A stretch of 64,000 bases of DNA from Allantophomopsis cytisporea (Eukaryota; Ascomycota; Leotiomycetes; Phacidiales; Phacidiaceae), in the NCBI GenBank assembly GCA_024752435.1, contig CP103035.1:1240001-1304000 (forward strand), given 5' to 3'. Under the pieces are notes generated by a model. It had not been told where the DNA came from. It did no database searches and saw only the letters and a program-made list of their open reading frames with translations. Both the position numbers and the translations under genes were made by a program. Shown in pieces: positions 1 to 12,195 of the stretch. Each line of letters starts with the position of its first letter. The stretch's first letter is position 1.

Positions 1-300
1 ACCAGTCTTCTTCCATCCTTAATATGATAGATAATACTTCACCTACTTCGCGATTCGAATATCACAAAAAGCAACCTCCACTGCAACAACGAAGACAGAC
101 GGAGTAGTGTATGATCCGGACCATATCGCCATTGTGGTGGACGTTCAGTTTGAAAAAGCTAGTTCAAAAGACATGTTTTAAGTTCATATGAATCAAGCAA
201 CGTATGTCAAGCAACGTATGTCAAGCAACGCCGCAGCAGACCTGACATCTAAGTTTTTCTAGTCCACATAAGCTAACTCCACCGGGTATCAAAAACAGAC

Positions 301-1401
301 TCACTCCTCCGCTTCCTCCTGCTTCTTCTTGCTCTTCTTGAAGTGCTCCTTACCATCACTCACATATGCCTCGACCATTTGGCCGGCAAAGCTCCTTCCA
401 TTCATGAGATTTACGCAAGCCTCAGCGGCCGTCGCATTCGCGAATCTGACACTTGCGATACCCTCCTCTTCTAGATCAAACAACACAACATTTGTGACCT
501 CCCCTAACTTCGAGCACTCCTCCCGAATATCCTCCTTGATATCCAGAATTGCAGCTGAGTCCTCCTCGAGCTCTTGCAGTGTGAACATGTGCTTGAGAAT
601 AACAACCTTGTCCCAACGACTTGATGTATCCATTAGCGCAGACGGCTCATCATCATCCCAGTCTGCTAGTCTTGCATCCAACTTCTGCGTCTTCTTGATA
701 ATCTTCTGCTTATCCTTCATCGAATTCTTCGGTCTCTCCTTCGCCTCCTCCCCAGTATTTTGTACCTTCTTATAGCTCGAGTCCGCCGCCTGCACACGCA
801 TCTTTGTCCCATCACCATATCGAAACTCCGTATCGTCCAGCAGCATGATCGCCATTTCGACGCTCGGTGCCTTGAAGAACACTACCAGTGCATCCCCCTT
901 GAAGCTGCCATCCTCATTGGTATACAATTTGATCCTTGGCTTCCCACTATCGATCTCTTCGGCAATAACCCCACACTTCCTTGAAAATACATCCTTAACC
1001 TCATCCACCGTCGCATCGCTAGGCAATCCAGTCACATAGACAGCGGTGTTTTGCCTCGGTGGCAGCGGCGCCTTCTCCTTCTTTTTCTGCTTGACCACAC
1101 GCCCGCCCTCATCCTCGCCGTTAACGTATTCCTGCTTCCGCTTACGCTTCATGGCTTCTACAGGCTCGCTCTCGTCAACGCCAGATACGGCATATGCAGC
1201 GCGCTGCTGCTCGATCAATGTCTCATCCAGCACGGGGATCCATCGCTTGATCGCGTCATCGAATTCAAATTCCGCGCCGTCATCGGATACGAGCACGAAT
1301 TTGTTGTCGAGCTTCGAAAAAGATATGCGATCATCTCCATCGAATTCTTCCGGGTTTAAGGGAAACGCGGCGGCTGCCGGGGGTTGGTCTCGCGATTCCA
1401 T
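301..1401 (-). CDS. CUS2: Cus2/Tat-SF1-like splicing factor
   Basis: A single-exon gene of 366 residues. The family helps U2 snRNA fold and U2 snRNP assemble in the nucleus, and contacts SF3b1/Prp11. An acidic/aromatic N-terminus and a basic linker (about residues 84-110) precede a first RRM (about 118-204). A second, degenerate RRM follows (about 264-350) that fits a U2AF-homology motif: it carries the R-x-F signature (R336-S-F338) that binds ULM peptides. The C-terminus is Lys/Glu rich. Length and domain order match fungal Cus2. The start is the first Met of the open frame and no intron is needed. Large overlapping frames on the opposite strand are shadows. Family assignment is firm; the detailed role is inferred from yeast and human homologues. 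Confidence 0.88.
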   Translation of the reverse strand: MESRDQPPAAAAFPLNPEEFDGDDRISFSKLDNKFVLVSDDGAEFEFDDAIKRWIPVLDETLIEQQRAAYAVSGVDESEPVEAMKRKRKQEYVNGEDEGGRVVKQKKKEKAPLPPRQNTAVYVTGLPSDATVDEVKDVFSRKCGVIAEEIDSGKPRIKLYTNEDGSFKGDALVVFFKAPSVEMAIMLLDDTEFRYGDGTKMRVQAADSSYKKVQNTGEEAKERPKNSMKDKQKIIKKTQKLDARLADWDDDEPSALMDTSSRWDKVVILKHMFTLQELEEDSAAILDIKEDIREECSKLGEVTNVVLFDLEEEGIASVRFANATAAEACVNLMNGRSFAGQMVEAYVSDGKEHFKKSKKKQEEAEE

Positions 1402-2313
1402 GGTGGGCGAAATATGTTCTGGGTGGGAAAGAGGGAAATTAATTTTGTTGTTTCGTTTTTATTTAGTTGACTGAGCAGACGTGAATGATGTGAGCGAGCG
1501 AGGAGCTGAAGCTTAGCTGCCTATGCACGAACCGACAGGCATATAGAATCTGGGGAACAAACACATATTTATACGTACCGCACGATTATTGGTCTGGTAC
1601 ACATGCTGTAAACTTTACGATTTAGTGCCTGTATCTTCCATGACTGATCGCCTCAGTGTAGCTGTATGGCCCATGACAATGATAACTCTATAAGTATATG
1701 TTTCAGACAACTGTGTAGTTCTAAATGATCAATGGTTCTGGACAACTTTCTGGTTATCAATGATGATAGAGCCTTGGACAAGTCTGTAGCTATAAATAAT
1801 TACATTGCCATAGCAATTCTGAAATGCCAAATAACTCTGTGATTCTAGAAATTTACACAGCTCCAAAGAATTGTAGATCTTGGAATAACTGTATAGCTTA
1901 TAATAATCGTATAAATTTAAACAGTTATACAAATCTTAGTAAACATATTACTCAAATACTATAAAGTTTTTAATGACTGCTTTCATATTATATTTTAATT
2001 CAATAGTTCTTTATGTGATTTGGTACCTGGAAAGATGCCTGAGTCATTGATAGTTTCGTATGGGAAGAGGAAAAAAGAAAAAAAGGGAGAAAAAAAGAAG
2101 AGGCTCGCAGCGACGAGCATCAATCAAAGCCCAACATACTGATATTTATTGAAGAATATATATGTAGTGCCTAATATCACCTATGGTAGATCCAACAATA
2201 GAAAAGTATCTTTTATTTGGGTGCCATGTTGATTGTTGGGGCAAAAGAAACGAGAATTATGCTCTTGGAAACGGACAAAAAAAAGTCACAACAAAACGCC
2301 AAAAATGATATCT
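1402..2313. other. intergenic, AT-rich, no gene seen
   Basis: This is the upstream region of the Cus2 gene, followed by strongly AT-rich sequence (about 1700-2250) with only short chance frames. A purine-rich run lies near 2060-2100. I see no conserved coding signal. Confidence 0.5.
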
Positions 2314-2384
2314 AGCAACACCTGGTTTCGATCCAGGGTCCTCCGGGTTATGAGCCCGGCGCGCTTCCGCTGCGCCATGTTGCT
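2314..2384 (-). tRNA. tRNA-Met (CAT), elongator
   Basis: On the minus strand this folds as a complete 71-base cloverleaf without an intron. The 7-bp acceptor stem is AGCAACA/TGTTGCT. The anticodon stem is CCGGG/CCCGG around the loop CTCATAA, giving anticodon CAT. The T stem is CCTGG/CCAGG around ATCGAAA. An A-box-like TGGCGCAGCGG and a B-box-like GGATCGAAACC are both present. The T loop starts with A, as in some Met tRNAs, but the G-rich, non-GGG/CCC acceptor stem is more like an elongator than an initiator; that distinction is inference. Confidence 0.93.
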
Positions 2385-3702
2385 GTGAATTGTTGAATAA
2401 AACTAGCTTAATATGCAATATAAAAAAAGAAGAAAAAAGTGGAGCTTTGGCTGACGGCGGCCCATTTATGTAGACCCCGGCCAATAAAACTGGGGCTAAG
2501 TTGAGCCTCTGACACCTGAAAAGCGGTTTAGAGCACATTGGCATGTATATACTTCGTGACAAGATTATATGAGGCAGTCAACGCTCATTCTTCTGCTGAA
2601 GCCGACAATTCGCTCATGCTCCGAATCCCTATCGAAATGTATACCTTACAACATTTAGTAGATTCTCATTCCTAGGTATGGTCCGAGACTCTTTTCTTTC
2701 TCTCTCTAATATTCTATTTTTTCACATAATTGCCAGTATAAGTTCGCGACGAAGAGCAAGATACTCTTGACCCTCAGGACGATCAGAAAGTCTTATGTCT
2801 TTCTCTAGCTATGAGGTTCTCGATTTTCAAATCTATTAAACTTTTTGGATACTCGGAGCAGTAGATACATCATTGCTTGCACATATCTAGGAGATAGTCC
2901 ATGACTTCAGGATGAGAAAAGTATTTGTTGTTGACAAGCGATCTATAGCTCTTCGATAATCTACAGCCCTAGAATTTTCAAAGCTTCAACGTTATCTACG
3001 CTTGCCAAAGTGAACAGACGTTGTGAATTAATCTTAGTTTGCGTGTCATCAAGGCAGTTAGATATTTATCGATGTAGAAATCCTTACCTATTTGGAGCCA
3101 TTAATTCGATAACAACTGATGAGTTATATTCTCGGGGACACATTGGGAACTGAACATTCAGACCATGTGAGAATTTCAAAACAGATGACTGGTTCGGAGC
3201 TTATGAATTATTCAGATCGGAATAGCTATATAGAACTACTTATAATTTAAATACAGTGAGTGAATCGAGGCTCAGCATCTATGTAGAGCTACAACTATTG
3301 AGGTATGCGGTTCTATCAGTCATCGAAAATATTTCGCTCCTCCTTTTAGTACCATTCTCATCACAGCCACCTACTTCACTAAATGCATATAAAAGTTGGT
3401 CTCTTGTCTGGACTTATAGTATTATTTTGTACCTATTTGCCACCCACACGCTCAACGTGAGCAATAACAGCTGAACCGTAGCTCTGATACCCAGAGACTT
3501 TTGTATGTAGCATAAACCATCACCGCGTATCATATGCGGTTAGCCGCTACCCAGAACTCTCAATAATGTACAACATAAAGTAGTGACCATCCAGTCGGGT
3601 ATCCCAATTCATACTTTCAATGCCCCTACCATCCATTTCAAATGCGAAATAAACCACAGCAATGTGCTGAAACGTGTATTAAACCGAGACCGAATTGCGC
3701 AA
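2385..3702. other. intergenic, no gene seen
   Basis: About 1.3 kb of moderately AT-rich sequence between the tRNA-Met gene and the 3' end of the sirtuin gene. Only short unsupported frames are present. It may hold the 3' UTR of the sirtuin at its right end. Confidence 0.5.
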
Positions 3703-5537
3703 TCAGCACAAAAGATGCCCCATATCCCTTGGGATAGCTTTCGGGCTTACAGTCTTGCCCATCTCCTCCTTGCACTTCTGCTCAGGACTCTGCGGCGACT
3801 CTGTGTTATTTTGAATAGCCGAAGGAGATATTGGATGCATAGGCTTTCCAAGGTTCGGAAAGTTAATAGCTGCTTTTTGAGCACGTGCCGGTAACTCTTG
3901 CTTGACGTACTTCTCGGCGGCAACGGTAGCGGATTTACTGATACCAAAAGTGTTGCTGATCTTGTTTGTCTGCTTTGGTGCGGGTTTCTTAACAGCCTTC
4001 TTGACTGTGTTGGTCTTGGAAGGTTTGACATTCTTAACACCAGATTTCTTGAGCACAGGCTGCTTGATTTTTGGACCATCAGGGTACATCGCCGGGCTTG
4101 GATGGCGCGGGCTGGCGGTTGGAGTGATGATACCCTTCGTCTTGACAACTGCCTTATTCTCCAGAGCGGGAACGGGAATTTCAAACTTGCTCTTCTTGAC
4201 CACTTCCTCAGCCGAAATATTCTGGTAAGCACCTGGGTCTTGGTCATCCCATTGTGGAAGATTTACCTCCTCCGCAACCTTCTCACAGTTTCCACGCACT
4301 ACCAAGTCCCAAGAGTCCTTAAATTCATTGCCTGTAGGTTCGGGACCATTGTTGATCCAAGCTGTGAACCCGTCCCTTCTCCCTCTGGCAACCGCACACA
4401 TCTCTCTCGCAATTCGACGAACGCCAGGAACTTTTAAGCTAGTACCAACAACAATGACAGCATCTGGTCTACTCCGAAGGTCCGCGGCCGAAACAGCTCC
4501 AATCGCTTCCTCATCTGGGTTGAATTCGTTGTAAAGCACCATTCTAGGTCTAAGACGTCCAATTCCATGACTTCGCTTTCCCGCAATGTTCGTCCTGACA
4601 TTATCCATTTCCTCACAGGCCTTGCAAGATGGTGGTTCTGGTCCCTCGAATAGATCTTTGTCGAATGGTTTGAGCTCTCCGCATTTCGTACAGACCATCT
4701 TTTCCAAACCGCCGTGAAGCTGAACAGTTTTCGGCCATGGTCCCTTTGCTGGCAATGGTACTTGAGTTGCTAAGGGTTCAATTGATGTATCGATACCATC
4801 AACGTTCTGGGAATACAAGCGCATTAATCGACCAGACTGGGCCAAAGATGCTAATAAATGATGAAATTTGGTAGGCTGCGCGCTGCTTGTTAGGTGAGAA
4901 AGCTCGCGAACCATGTCGTGAAAGGAAGTTGTAGAAGAATCGGTTTTGTAGACAGAGGCATCAAAAAGATGAGCTCCAGAAGCTTTGAGTTTGTGCTGGC
5001 TCCGTAAGGTATTAAATAGTCCCGTTGAAGAACGGAAATCGGGAACTGAGTTATGTTAGAAGCAGAATTGTATCGTAGATAGGCCAACTCACTGCCGGCA
5101 GAAACAGAGATACCGGCTCCAGCAATCACTACAATCTTTCGCTTTGTTCGTAGAGCGTGGACCAGGCGCTGCAGCTGTATCTCATCATCGTCATCCTCGT
5201 TTTCGCCTTCGGAGTCGTCAAGAAAGAGATATTTGGTTGTGCGCTCTTTAGGTTCCATGGTCTTTCGGCGCTTTGCTGGTGGGGGGCCATCGATATCGAC
5301 GCGGCGCTTACTCTCTTCACTGCGCTGGCTGGGAGCAGCATCGCGAGCTTTGGAAGGTGACCTGCTGCCAGCCATATCCGTAGAAGATGGTGAAGGATAG
5401 TTCATGGAAAAGTTGGTAGGAGGAGATGGCGATCTCCCAGGAAGACTTGAGAGTGGGGATGAAGGAAGTGATGAAGGAGGTGAGGAAGACATGGTGAGAT
5501 TGTTCAATGGCACGTTGTCGCGAAAGAAGTGACGCAA
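3703..5537 (-). CDS. Sir2-family NAD-dependent deacetylase, Hst3/Hst4 type
   Basis: Two exons, 5093..5537 and 3703..5045, are separated by a 47-base intron with branch site CTAAC; 595 residues from the first Met. Met16 (codon ending at 5490) is an equally good start. The Rossmann NAD motif GAGIS lies at 140-144, and the splice restores AGIPDFRS, diagnostic for sirtuins. QNVDGID (228-234), catalytic His259 in QLHGG and two CxxC zinc pairs (267/270 and 289/292) follow. A basic, Pro/Lys-rich C-terminal tail of about 200 residues has no fold I recognise. The acidic N-terminal segment and long tail suit the nuclear Hst3/Hst4 class, which removes acetyl from histone H3 Lys56 after replication. Sirtuin identity is certain; the Hst3/4 subclass is likely. 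Confidence 0.9.
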
Positions 5538-6667
5538 AAATGCGGAAGGTTCGAATGGTGGTGGCTCAGTTGACAGATCACATTAGTTCAACTCTATGGT
5601 CGCAAGGTGGGTAATCGACAATGAGGGAGTTGAGGACTTTGAAAAGTCGCGATGGTGGTGAGTTGGTGGGTTGGCGAGTTGGTTTCGAGATGTCGTTGTC
5701 GAAAGACGAAGTGAGCGAGCGAGCGGACGTACAGATTTGGGGAAGTTGTGATGGGATGGAGGTTGCACGCGGGCTGGGCTCTCGGCGTTAGCGTTGCGAC
5801 TACGTCTTAGTCTTTCTTCATCGACTCAGCGGTATGTCAATAATGCTAGAGTCGAAAGAAAAGGAAAGGAGAAGCGTAAAGATAGAATGGCTTTGACTAT
5901 CTAGGCAAGGTATAAAGGGGATTTAATTGAAACGAGCGAGGCAAAGACTCATCGAAGACTGAAAGAGGATTGGACTCTCTGATGAAGAAACATAGGTGAC
6001 TTGGAGCTTGAGGTCTCAGTCTGCAGCGGCAGTGTCATGATCACCATCTTCGCTGCATCCGTCCGACCATTCGGTATTTCGTGCTTAATGTGAAATGAAG
6101 CGCCGTGACTACCTACGACCAGGGAATCTTTCCCTCCTGCTTCCAGACGGAGCTGGACTATATGAGATGGTCGATACAAGGACCAATATGTACACAAATT
6201 AAATATATTCACATACCTGAATTCGGTCCTGATTAACTTCTTTAGATGTCGTTTTTTTCCCTTCGAGAAGTTCTTTTGTGTTGGAATTCTCATGTCCCCT
6301 CGCTCCAGTTGCTCCGTCGACAGAACGCTGAGGCTAGCACAAAGGCGGCATAGTTGCCGTCGAATCCCTGGTTCGCGAAAGTCTGCAGGGCATTTGGCGG
6401 CCCTCAGCCTTGAAACTCTGGGGATGTTCTAAGTACAAACCTGAGCACTTCTGAGCCTTTCTCTGGCGCCTCTCTGATCTGTTTGGATATCGCAACAAAT
6501 TCTGTGTCGACGTATGGAGTTTTGCAATAATAGACTTATTTATCTCTCGTCGCTTTCACAATAGCTTAAATCATCTTTCATCGAGCGCGGAATTCTACCA
6601 GCACGTATCCTAGGCCAAACTCAATCGGCAAGCTTCGTCCATTTTGTTACGGGTGGATGGCTAAGAC
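5538..6667. promoter_or_regulatory. divergent intergenic region, sirtuin / MED16
   Basis: Divergent promoter region of about 1.1 kb. Minus-strand sequence at 6287-6520 looks weakly coding (see findings), but no full gene could be built. No defined operator was identified. Confidence 0.4.
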
Positions 6668-9600
6668 ATGCCGTTAATGATGGATGACGAAATGGACGTA
6701 GATATGGATGATCTCTTTGGGGATGGAGCAGGCCTCTCTTTACCTATACGGCCACCAGCTCGAGCACTGTACCAAAGAATCGACGAGTTGAGGAAGACAG
6801 GATGCTGCCGGTAATACTGAAGAGCCCAAGATCACGTGAGACAAGTGCTGACTATCAACAGTGGAATTGCTTGGTCTGCATGGGGTTCTATAGCCTCAAT
6901 CACTGCTGATGGAACGGCTGTCGAGTTGAGGAATTTACGTTGTCACCCTGATACAGGGGAATGGGATCTCAGTAAGCCAGAGGTGCTGCCATCAGTAAGC
7001 CCAAATCACGATAGTGGACCTTTGCAACATCTTTCATGGAGTCCGAATGGAGGAGAGCTTGCTATAATTGATACAAGTGGACGAGTCTCAGTTGTTCAGC
7101 TTTTTGGATCCCTTAACAAGATCAACGTCTATAGGAGTAATCAGTTGGACTCGGCGGATGATCTGCATGAAATTGCTGGTTTTTCATGGCTTAATCCACC
7201 TCAACCCAGACCTGTGAGTCTTTATGAAATTAAATTTGTTACAAATCCTGATATAGACTAGAACACGTTTTACGGTCCGGCAATGAGGGACGCAAATCAG
7301 TATCGCTATGATCATCCACAGATGTCACACTTGGGTCCAATTCCACCACCGCTTCCCGGCAGCCAAAGTATTATGGTATGCGTTACAGCAAATGGTCTCT
7401 TACGGCTATTGTGGCCATCGGCTAGTGGCAGGTGGTCAGAGACGCATACGGAGTTGGAAAGTATTGTCTCTTCTGAGGATTTGATCACCCATGCTGCCAT
7501 CTGTTTGGATAAGAGTACGTTGATATTCTAGTTGAGCATCGTATGCATACTGATTTCCACAGACCGCACAATGATCATCGCATATGCTACAACATCGCAG
7601 CAGATATATACGGTCCGAGTTGGGATCAATTGGGTATCACAACCAGCAGATAAGAACGTCAAGCCAATGCTGAATCCTTCCATGGTTACCAGGCATTGTG
7701 CTTCTACCAGCTGGGGAGCTCAGAGCATGGAAGAGAATATGGATATCGGATATAGAGATACTTCCCTCGCATTGTTATCGCACCTTGAATTCTTACAGCC
7801 AACGCCAGATACACCTAACGGTATGATATGCGGTCCTACAATCCTTGCAGTTCGATCTCACGTTCCACCTCTTGCTTCCCACTACAACCATGAGACATAT
7901 AGCGTTATAGATAGATGGGAACTCTCAGAGTGTAATCAATCGGTGCATACAGCTTTCGACTCTTTAAATTCCCGCTCGAATAATAGCAATGCGAATCTGC
8001 CTGTAAGTAAAGCCCCTGTATATTGATTTCGGTGCTGACAGGTATTATAGAATATTCAAATACTTAAACGACTAGAGAGCATGACAATCAACAAGGTGGT
8101 ATTATCGATTGATGCGACCTCTTTTGCCAGGGAAATTCATATTGCATACAGCGATGGATCAATTGAGTATCGCGATCGAGAAACACTTGCGGAGATCAGC
8201 GGTAGTTTGGAGTCATTCACGCATTTATCACAGTTGGGCTATACATACCCAGAAGGAGATCCATGTAAGTGCAAGTATCTCGTCTATGTTTCAACTACTA
8301 AGTGATGAATAGTTCTCCAAATTGCTTTCTCGCCGACGTATTTGTCCTACACACAGATTGGCCTAGATGGTAAAGTCACTTGGAAGTGTCTCCAATATAG
8401 TAACCCAAATACAAGTAAGAATGATGGTATGTAAAACATAAATTCGGTTCACCAAGACAAAAACTAACACCAACCAGCTCACACTACTGGTGTTGTTGCT
8501 GCTCTCACCATGGCATGTGCAACATCAGCGGTTCGCCAAGCTAGTTACAACGACATTCTGGCTATCGCTAAGAAACACACAGAACAGAGTGAGTTCTCTG
8601 CCCAATTCAATGAAATATACTAACAGCTCAAGAATTCATTGAACAGTTGTCTTGCGAATTACAACGCGTCCTCCAGCTGAAGATCGATTTCGCCGATGAT
8701 GCCCACAGCGAAGCTCTCATTCGAAATGTACCATTACAAGTGTTCTTCTCAATCCAGAACTCTCTCGGGTTCCGTGGCCAGAAGAAGGCACGCACATTTG
8801 CCTCACAGTTCTCGTTTATCCTCCTCCAGCTCCGACATATTGTCGTCCTGAATACAATGGCCTCAAACATCAAGCTCAAGAATGCCGAAGGTGGGGAATG
8901 CTCTCCCTTAGATGAGCCTGAAATAATTCACGCTCTATCGGGCTCGATTCGATGGTCCCTGGACCTTATGTCATGGCTCATCGACTCCCTATCCCAAATA
9001 TCCTGGAACACTACGCCCACAAATATCGATATCCTCAACGAGTACCTCAAAGAAACCAACTCGGTAGCCCTCCACATTCTTCTCTCCTCCACCTCTCGAG
9101 GCTTTCTCAATTCCCTAACCCAGCGTATTGTAAATCTTGACTTTATAGCACGCAAAGCGATGTCCTCACCAGATCGGCTCTCGCCCGCTCTCCGCGACGC
9201 CTACATCTCTATTGCAACGCTCATCAATGCTAGCGAAATCAAACTCTCAACGTTTTTCAAGCTTGTCGAAGATGTCTCGACTGCCTGCAAGGAGAATTAC
9301 CACAACCAGAGTATCGCTGCTAACACACGCGACCGCATCGCCTCCGAACTACCACTCATTACCGGAGCGGCTATACCTCCGGTCTTCGCACCTATCATCG
9401 CGAACATATTCACATCTTACTTACCGACAATTACCAACGAGATCGATCCTGCGCGTCTATTCTTTCAGGACTTTAAAACACTGCAGCTTGGTGGTGAGGG
9501 AGAGAAGGGGAAGGTTATGGATTGTTTCAAGAGAGAATGGGTTACTCTGTCCAATAGGAAGAAGATTAAGAGGTGTGTGAGGTGTGCAGCTACGATGGAG

Positions 9601-9708
9601 GATCTGGGACCTGGAAAGGGGATTATGCAATGGATGGCAGTGCAAGTCAGGAAGTGCTATTGTGGTGAGCATTGGAATGTTTTGGGAGCGGGTGAGAGTG
9701 TTGCTTAG
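6668..9708 (+). CDS. MED16: Mediator tail subunit 16 (Med16/Sin4)
   Basis: An eight-exon model closes in frame at 900 residues: 6668..6810, 6862..7213, 7262..7514, 7563..8002, 8051..8264, 8313..8426, 8478..8588, 8633..9708. All seven introns are 44-51 bases. The last acceptor is ambiguous: AG at 8626 also keeps frame but sits too close to its branch site. The protein starts with an acidic Met/Asp-rich patch, continues into WD40-like repeats (for example around the segments carrying WSAWGSIA and LSWSPNGGELA), then an alpha-helical region. It ends in a Cys-rich element (CVRC and, about 25 residues on, CYC) typical of Med16. Med16 sits in the Mediator tail and relays activator signals to RNA polymerase II. 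Start is the first ATG with a good context. Confidence 0.88.
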
Positions 9709-10412
9709 TGTGATGGATATTGTCACCATATTTCTTATTGATTGGATAGAGTATCGAAGATGCGGTATTAGAAAGTAGATGTGTAAAGTATCAACTATGA
9801 TTAACATGATTTTCTGCCTATTCATTACATGACATTGCTCTTTTTTTTTTTCGTTTTTTTTGGAGCTATTACCGATTTTATTCACTTATCTTAAATCCTT
9901 AGAGTCTATGTTGCGTCTCTGCTATCCAGCGTCTTAGAAGACAGAAATTCCTATAGAACATCACCACGGTTCTATGTACACTTCATGATAGAATAGCACA
10001 GGTAGATCTCGTAGGAGACAGTTCTTCAATACCTAAACTCCAAATTTTATCTGTTTAAGTATTGTTATTAGCACCATCAACTGAACTATTATCTGAGTCA
10101 CAAGATCTCCGCTTGAATCAGGAAAAAAGAATGAAGCAAAAGCATTTAATACTTGCAGTATCCCACAACATCGTATCCCATTATGCATCTTAACTACTCT
10201 ACACGTTGAGAATCTAGCAGTCAGGATATTTCCAGATAAGTACTCTATTAGTTAGATCATATTGCTTTACTCAATTGTGTCTCTTGACGGGTATGCTTTC
10301 ATATTTGATGGATACAGCTCAGAAATAGAATCTAAGTCTCTAGGTACAAATTGAATCATATGAAACTTATAAATCATCCTTCCTTTCACCCTCTCTATAG
10401 GTACAAATTGAA
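9709..10412. other. intergenic, convergent gene ends
   Basis: Sequence between the stops of MED16 (+) and the monooxygenase (-). It contains a T-rich run at about 9840-9862 and otherwise AT-rich sequence. A near-perfect 30-base direct repeat (GGTACAAATTGAATCATATG core) occurs at about 10343 and 10400, overlapping the 3' end of the monooxygenase gene. Confidence 0.5.
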
Positions 10413-12195
10413 TCATATGAAACTTAATAAATCTTTCTTCCTTTCACCCTCTCCTCTCTCAACTAAAACCCAATTGTTGTCGCGCTCTTCACTACTCCTA
10501 TCTGTCTTTCTCTCTCCCAAGTCATCATCAGTATCTTCGTCCTTTCCAGGCTCAGGATACTTCCTGATATGTTCTATCGCCCATTTCACCTTGTCTTCAA
10601 GCACGGGAGGGATTCTGCCTTGCCCAGCCAGCGTCCCCAAGCCAGCAAGCTCGAACAACTGCTCGAACCAGTGCCATGTCTCGCCACTCTCCCAGTCAAT
10701 ATCATGAAATCTTCTCTTTTCTCTCCTCACCAATTCGTACCTATCCTGTTCCCACTTTCGCATCTCATCCTTCCCTATCCCGGAATCATCCCACAAAGCC
10801 TGCTTCGCTCTGCCCGAAAACACTCTTGCCACCGCCACAGCCTGATATTCAAACCCTCGGAACGTAAGCACACGCGGGATCCCCACGAGCGCCACAGTCG
10901 GAAAGTCGTGGAGGAACGTATGAAGGTAATTTCCATTAACTTTGTTCTTTTCATAATCCCAGAGCTCTGCACCATTGACACGCGCATTCCAGAATGGAAA
11001 CGAAACGCGGTAGCCTGTACAATAAATTACCGTGTCCACATCCTTCAGAATCGAACCGTCACTAAATTCTATGTCGTCATTTTCTAAAAATTCACTAATT
11101 ACTGGTTTCCAACTGACGCCATGCGGCGGCGATTTTCCATCCCACGGGGACTTAGAACGTCGAGACTGATAGACTGGCTGTGCAACGGAGGAAATGAGCG
11201 CTGTCGTGATATCGTGCCCTGAGGCGGAGTTACCTATTACAAGGACTTTCTTCCCCGCGTATTCTCTTGGAGCACGATATGTTTTCGAGTGCTTGACACG
11301 GTTCGGGGAGCGTGCGATATATTCGGGAAGGCCTTTAACATTTGGGATCTTTTTGGTTAGTTCTCATGATAACTTCGTACAAGGTCCTGAGAGAAGCAAC
11401 TCACAAACGGTACGGCATAGTGTCCGTTGGCAAGTACCAACGCATCAAAGGTCTCTTCCCACCACTCATCGACCTCCTGCACTGGATCGTATCTTCGCAA
11501 TGTTAATTTCCAACCACTCTCACCCGCCCGTCTCACATCCTCTACGGTAGTCCCCAGGACCAAAACTTCATCAAGCTGCTTTGTCGAAAAATAGTTTTCT
11601 AGATACTGTCGTGGAATATAATGCGGCACAAACGGCCCGTATGCAAACGGGGCGTCCGAGAATGACATTGCAATGGCTGGCACATTTGTCCTGTAACTAT
11701 CAATAACTATCCTCACTCCAAGTAATGAAATGCAAGGAGAGGAAGGTCTTACGTGAGATCCTCATATATGGGTGTTGCCTTAAACCGCTCCTGCGTACTC
11801 GGCGCCGTCGTCGTCGGCAACCGGTCCGGAATGGCTAGTGGCGGATCGACGACGGGCGGGAGTGCACCTGGTTTGATTGTAGATATAAGCTCAGGAGGCT
11901 GTGGGTCATAGATCCTGGTGTCTGTCAGTGATACATAGCAGATGAAGTCCTGATAGCTTAATAGAATTCGCGTAATAGAAATAGGATGGAATACCATGTG
12001 CCACCTGGTGTGTCACGACGTTCAAAAACCCGAACCGAAGAGAAGATTCCTTCTGCCACGAGAGCGGCTGCGGTGATTGTGCCTGAAAGGTGGGTGCTAG
12101 TTAGCTTTTGAAACTCCAGACTGCATATAAGAGAGTAAGTTACCTGATGCGCCTGCGCCTATAATGGCAACAGATTTGATCTTTCGGTTTTCCAT
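10413..12195 (-). CDS. flavin-containing monooxygenase (FMO-like)
   Basis: Five exons: 12144..12195, 12082 to 11995, 11914 to 11753, 11690 to 11405, and 11348 to 10413. They close at 507 residues. The N-terminal FAD dinucleotide fold has GAGASG at 13-18. An H216-x3-Y220 element corresponds to the FMO/BVMO signature FxGxxxHxxxY, with the leading aromatic and Gly not conserved. A second dinucleotide motif, GNSASG (235-240), should bind NADPH, and a late TGY motif closes the FAD fold. These enzymes use FAD, NADPH and O2 to oxygenate soft nucleophiles (S, N) or ketones; the substrate cannot be read from sequence. The C-terminal 60 residues are charged and low-complexity. It stands alone, not in a visible metabolite cluster. 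Confidence 0.85.
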
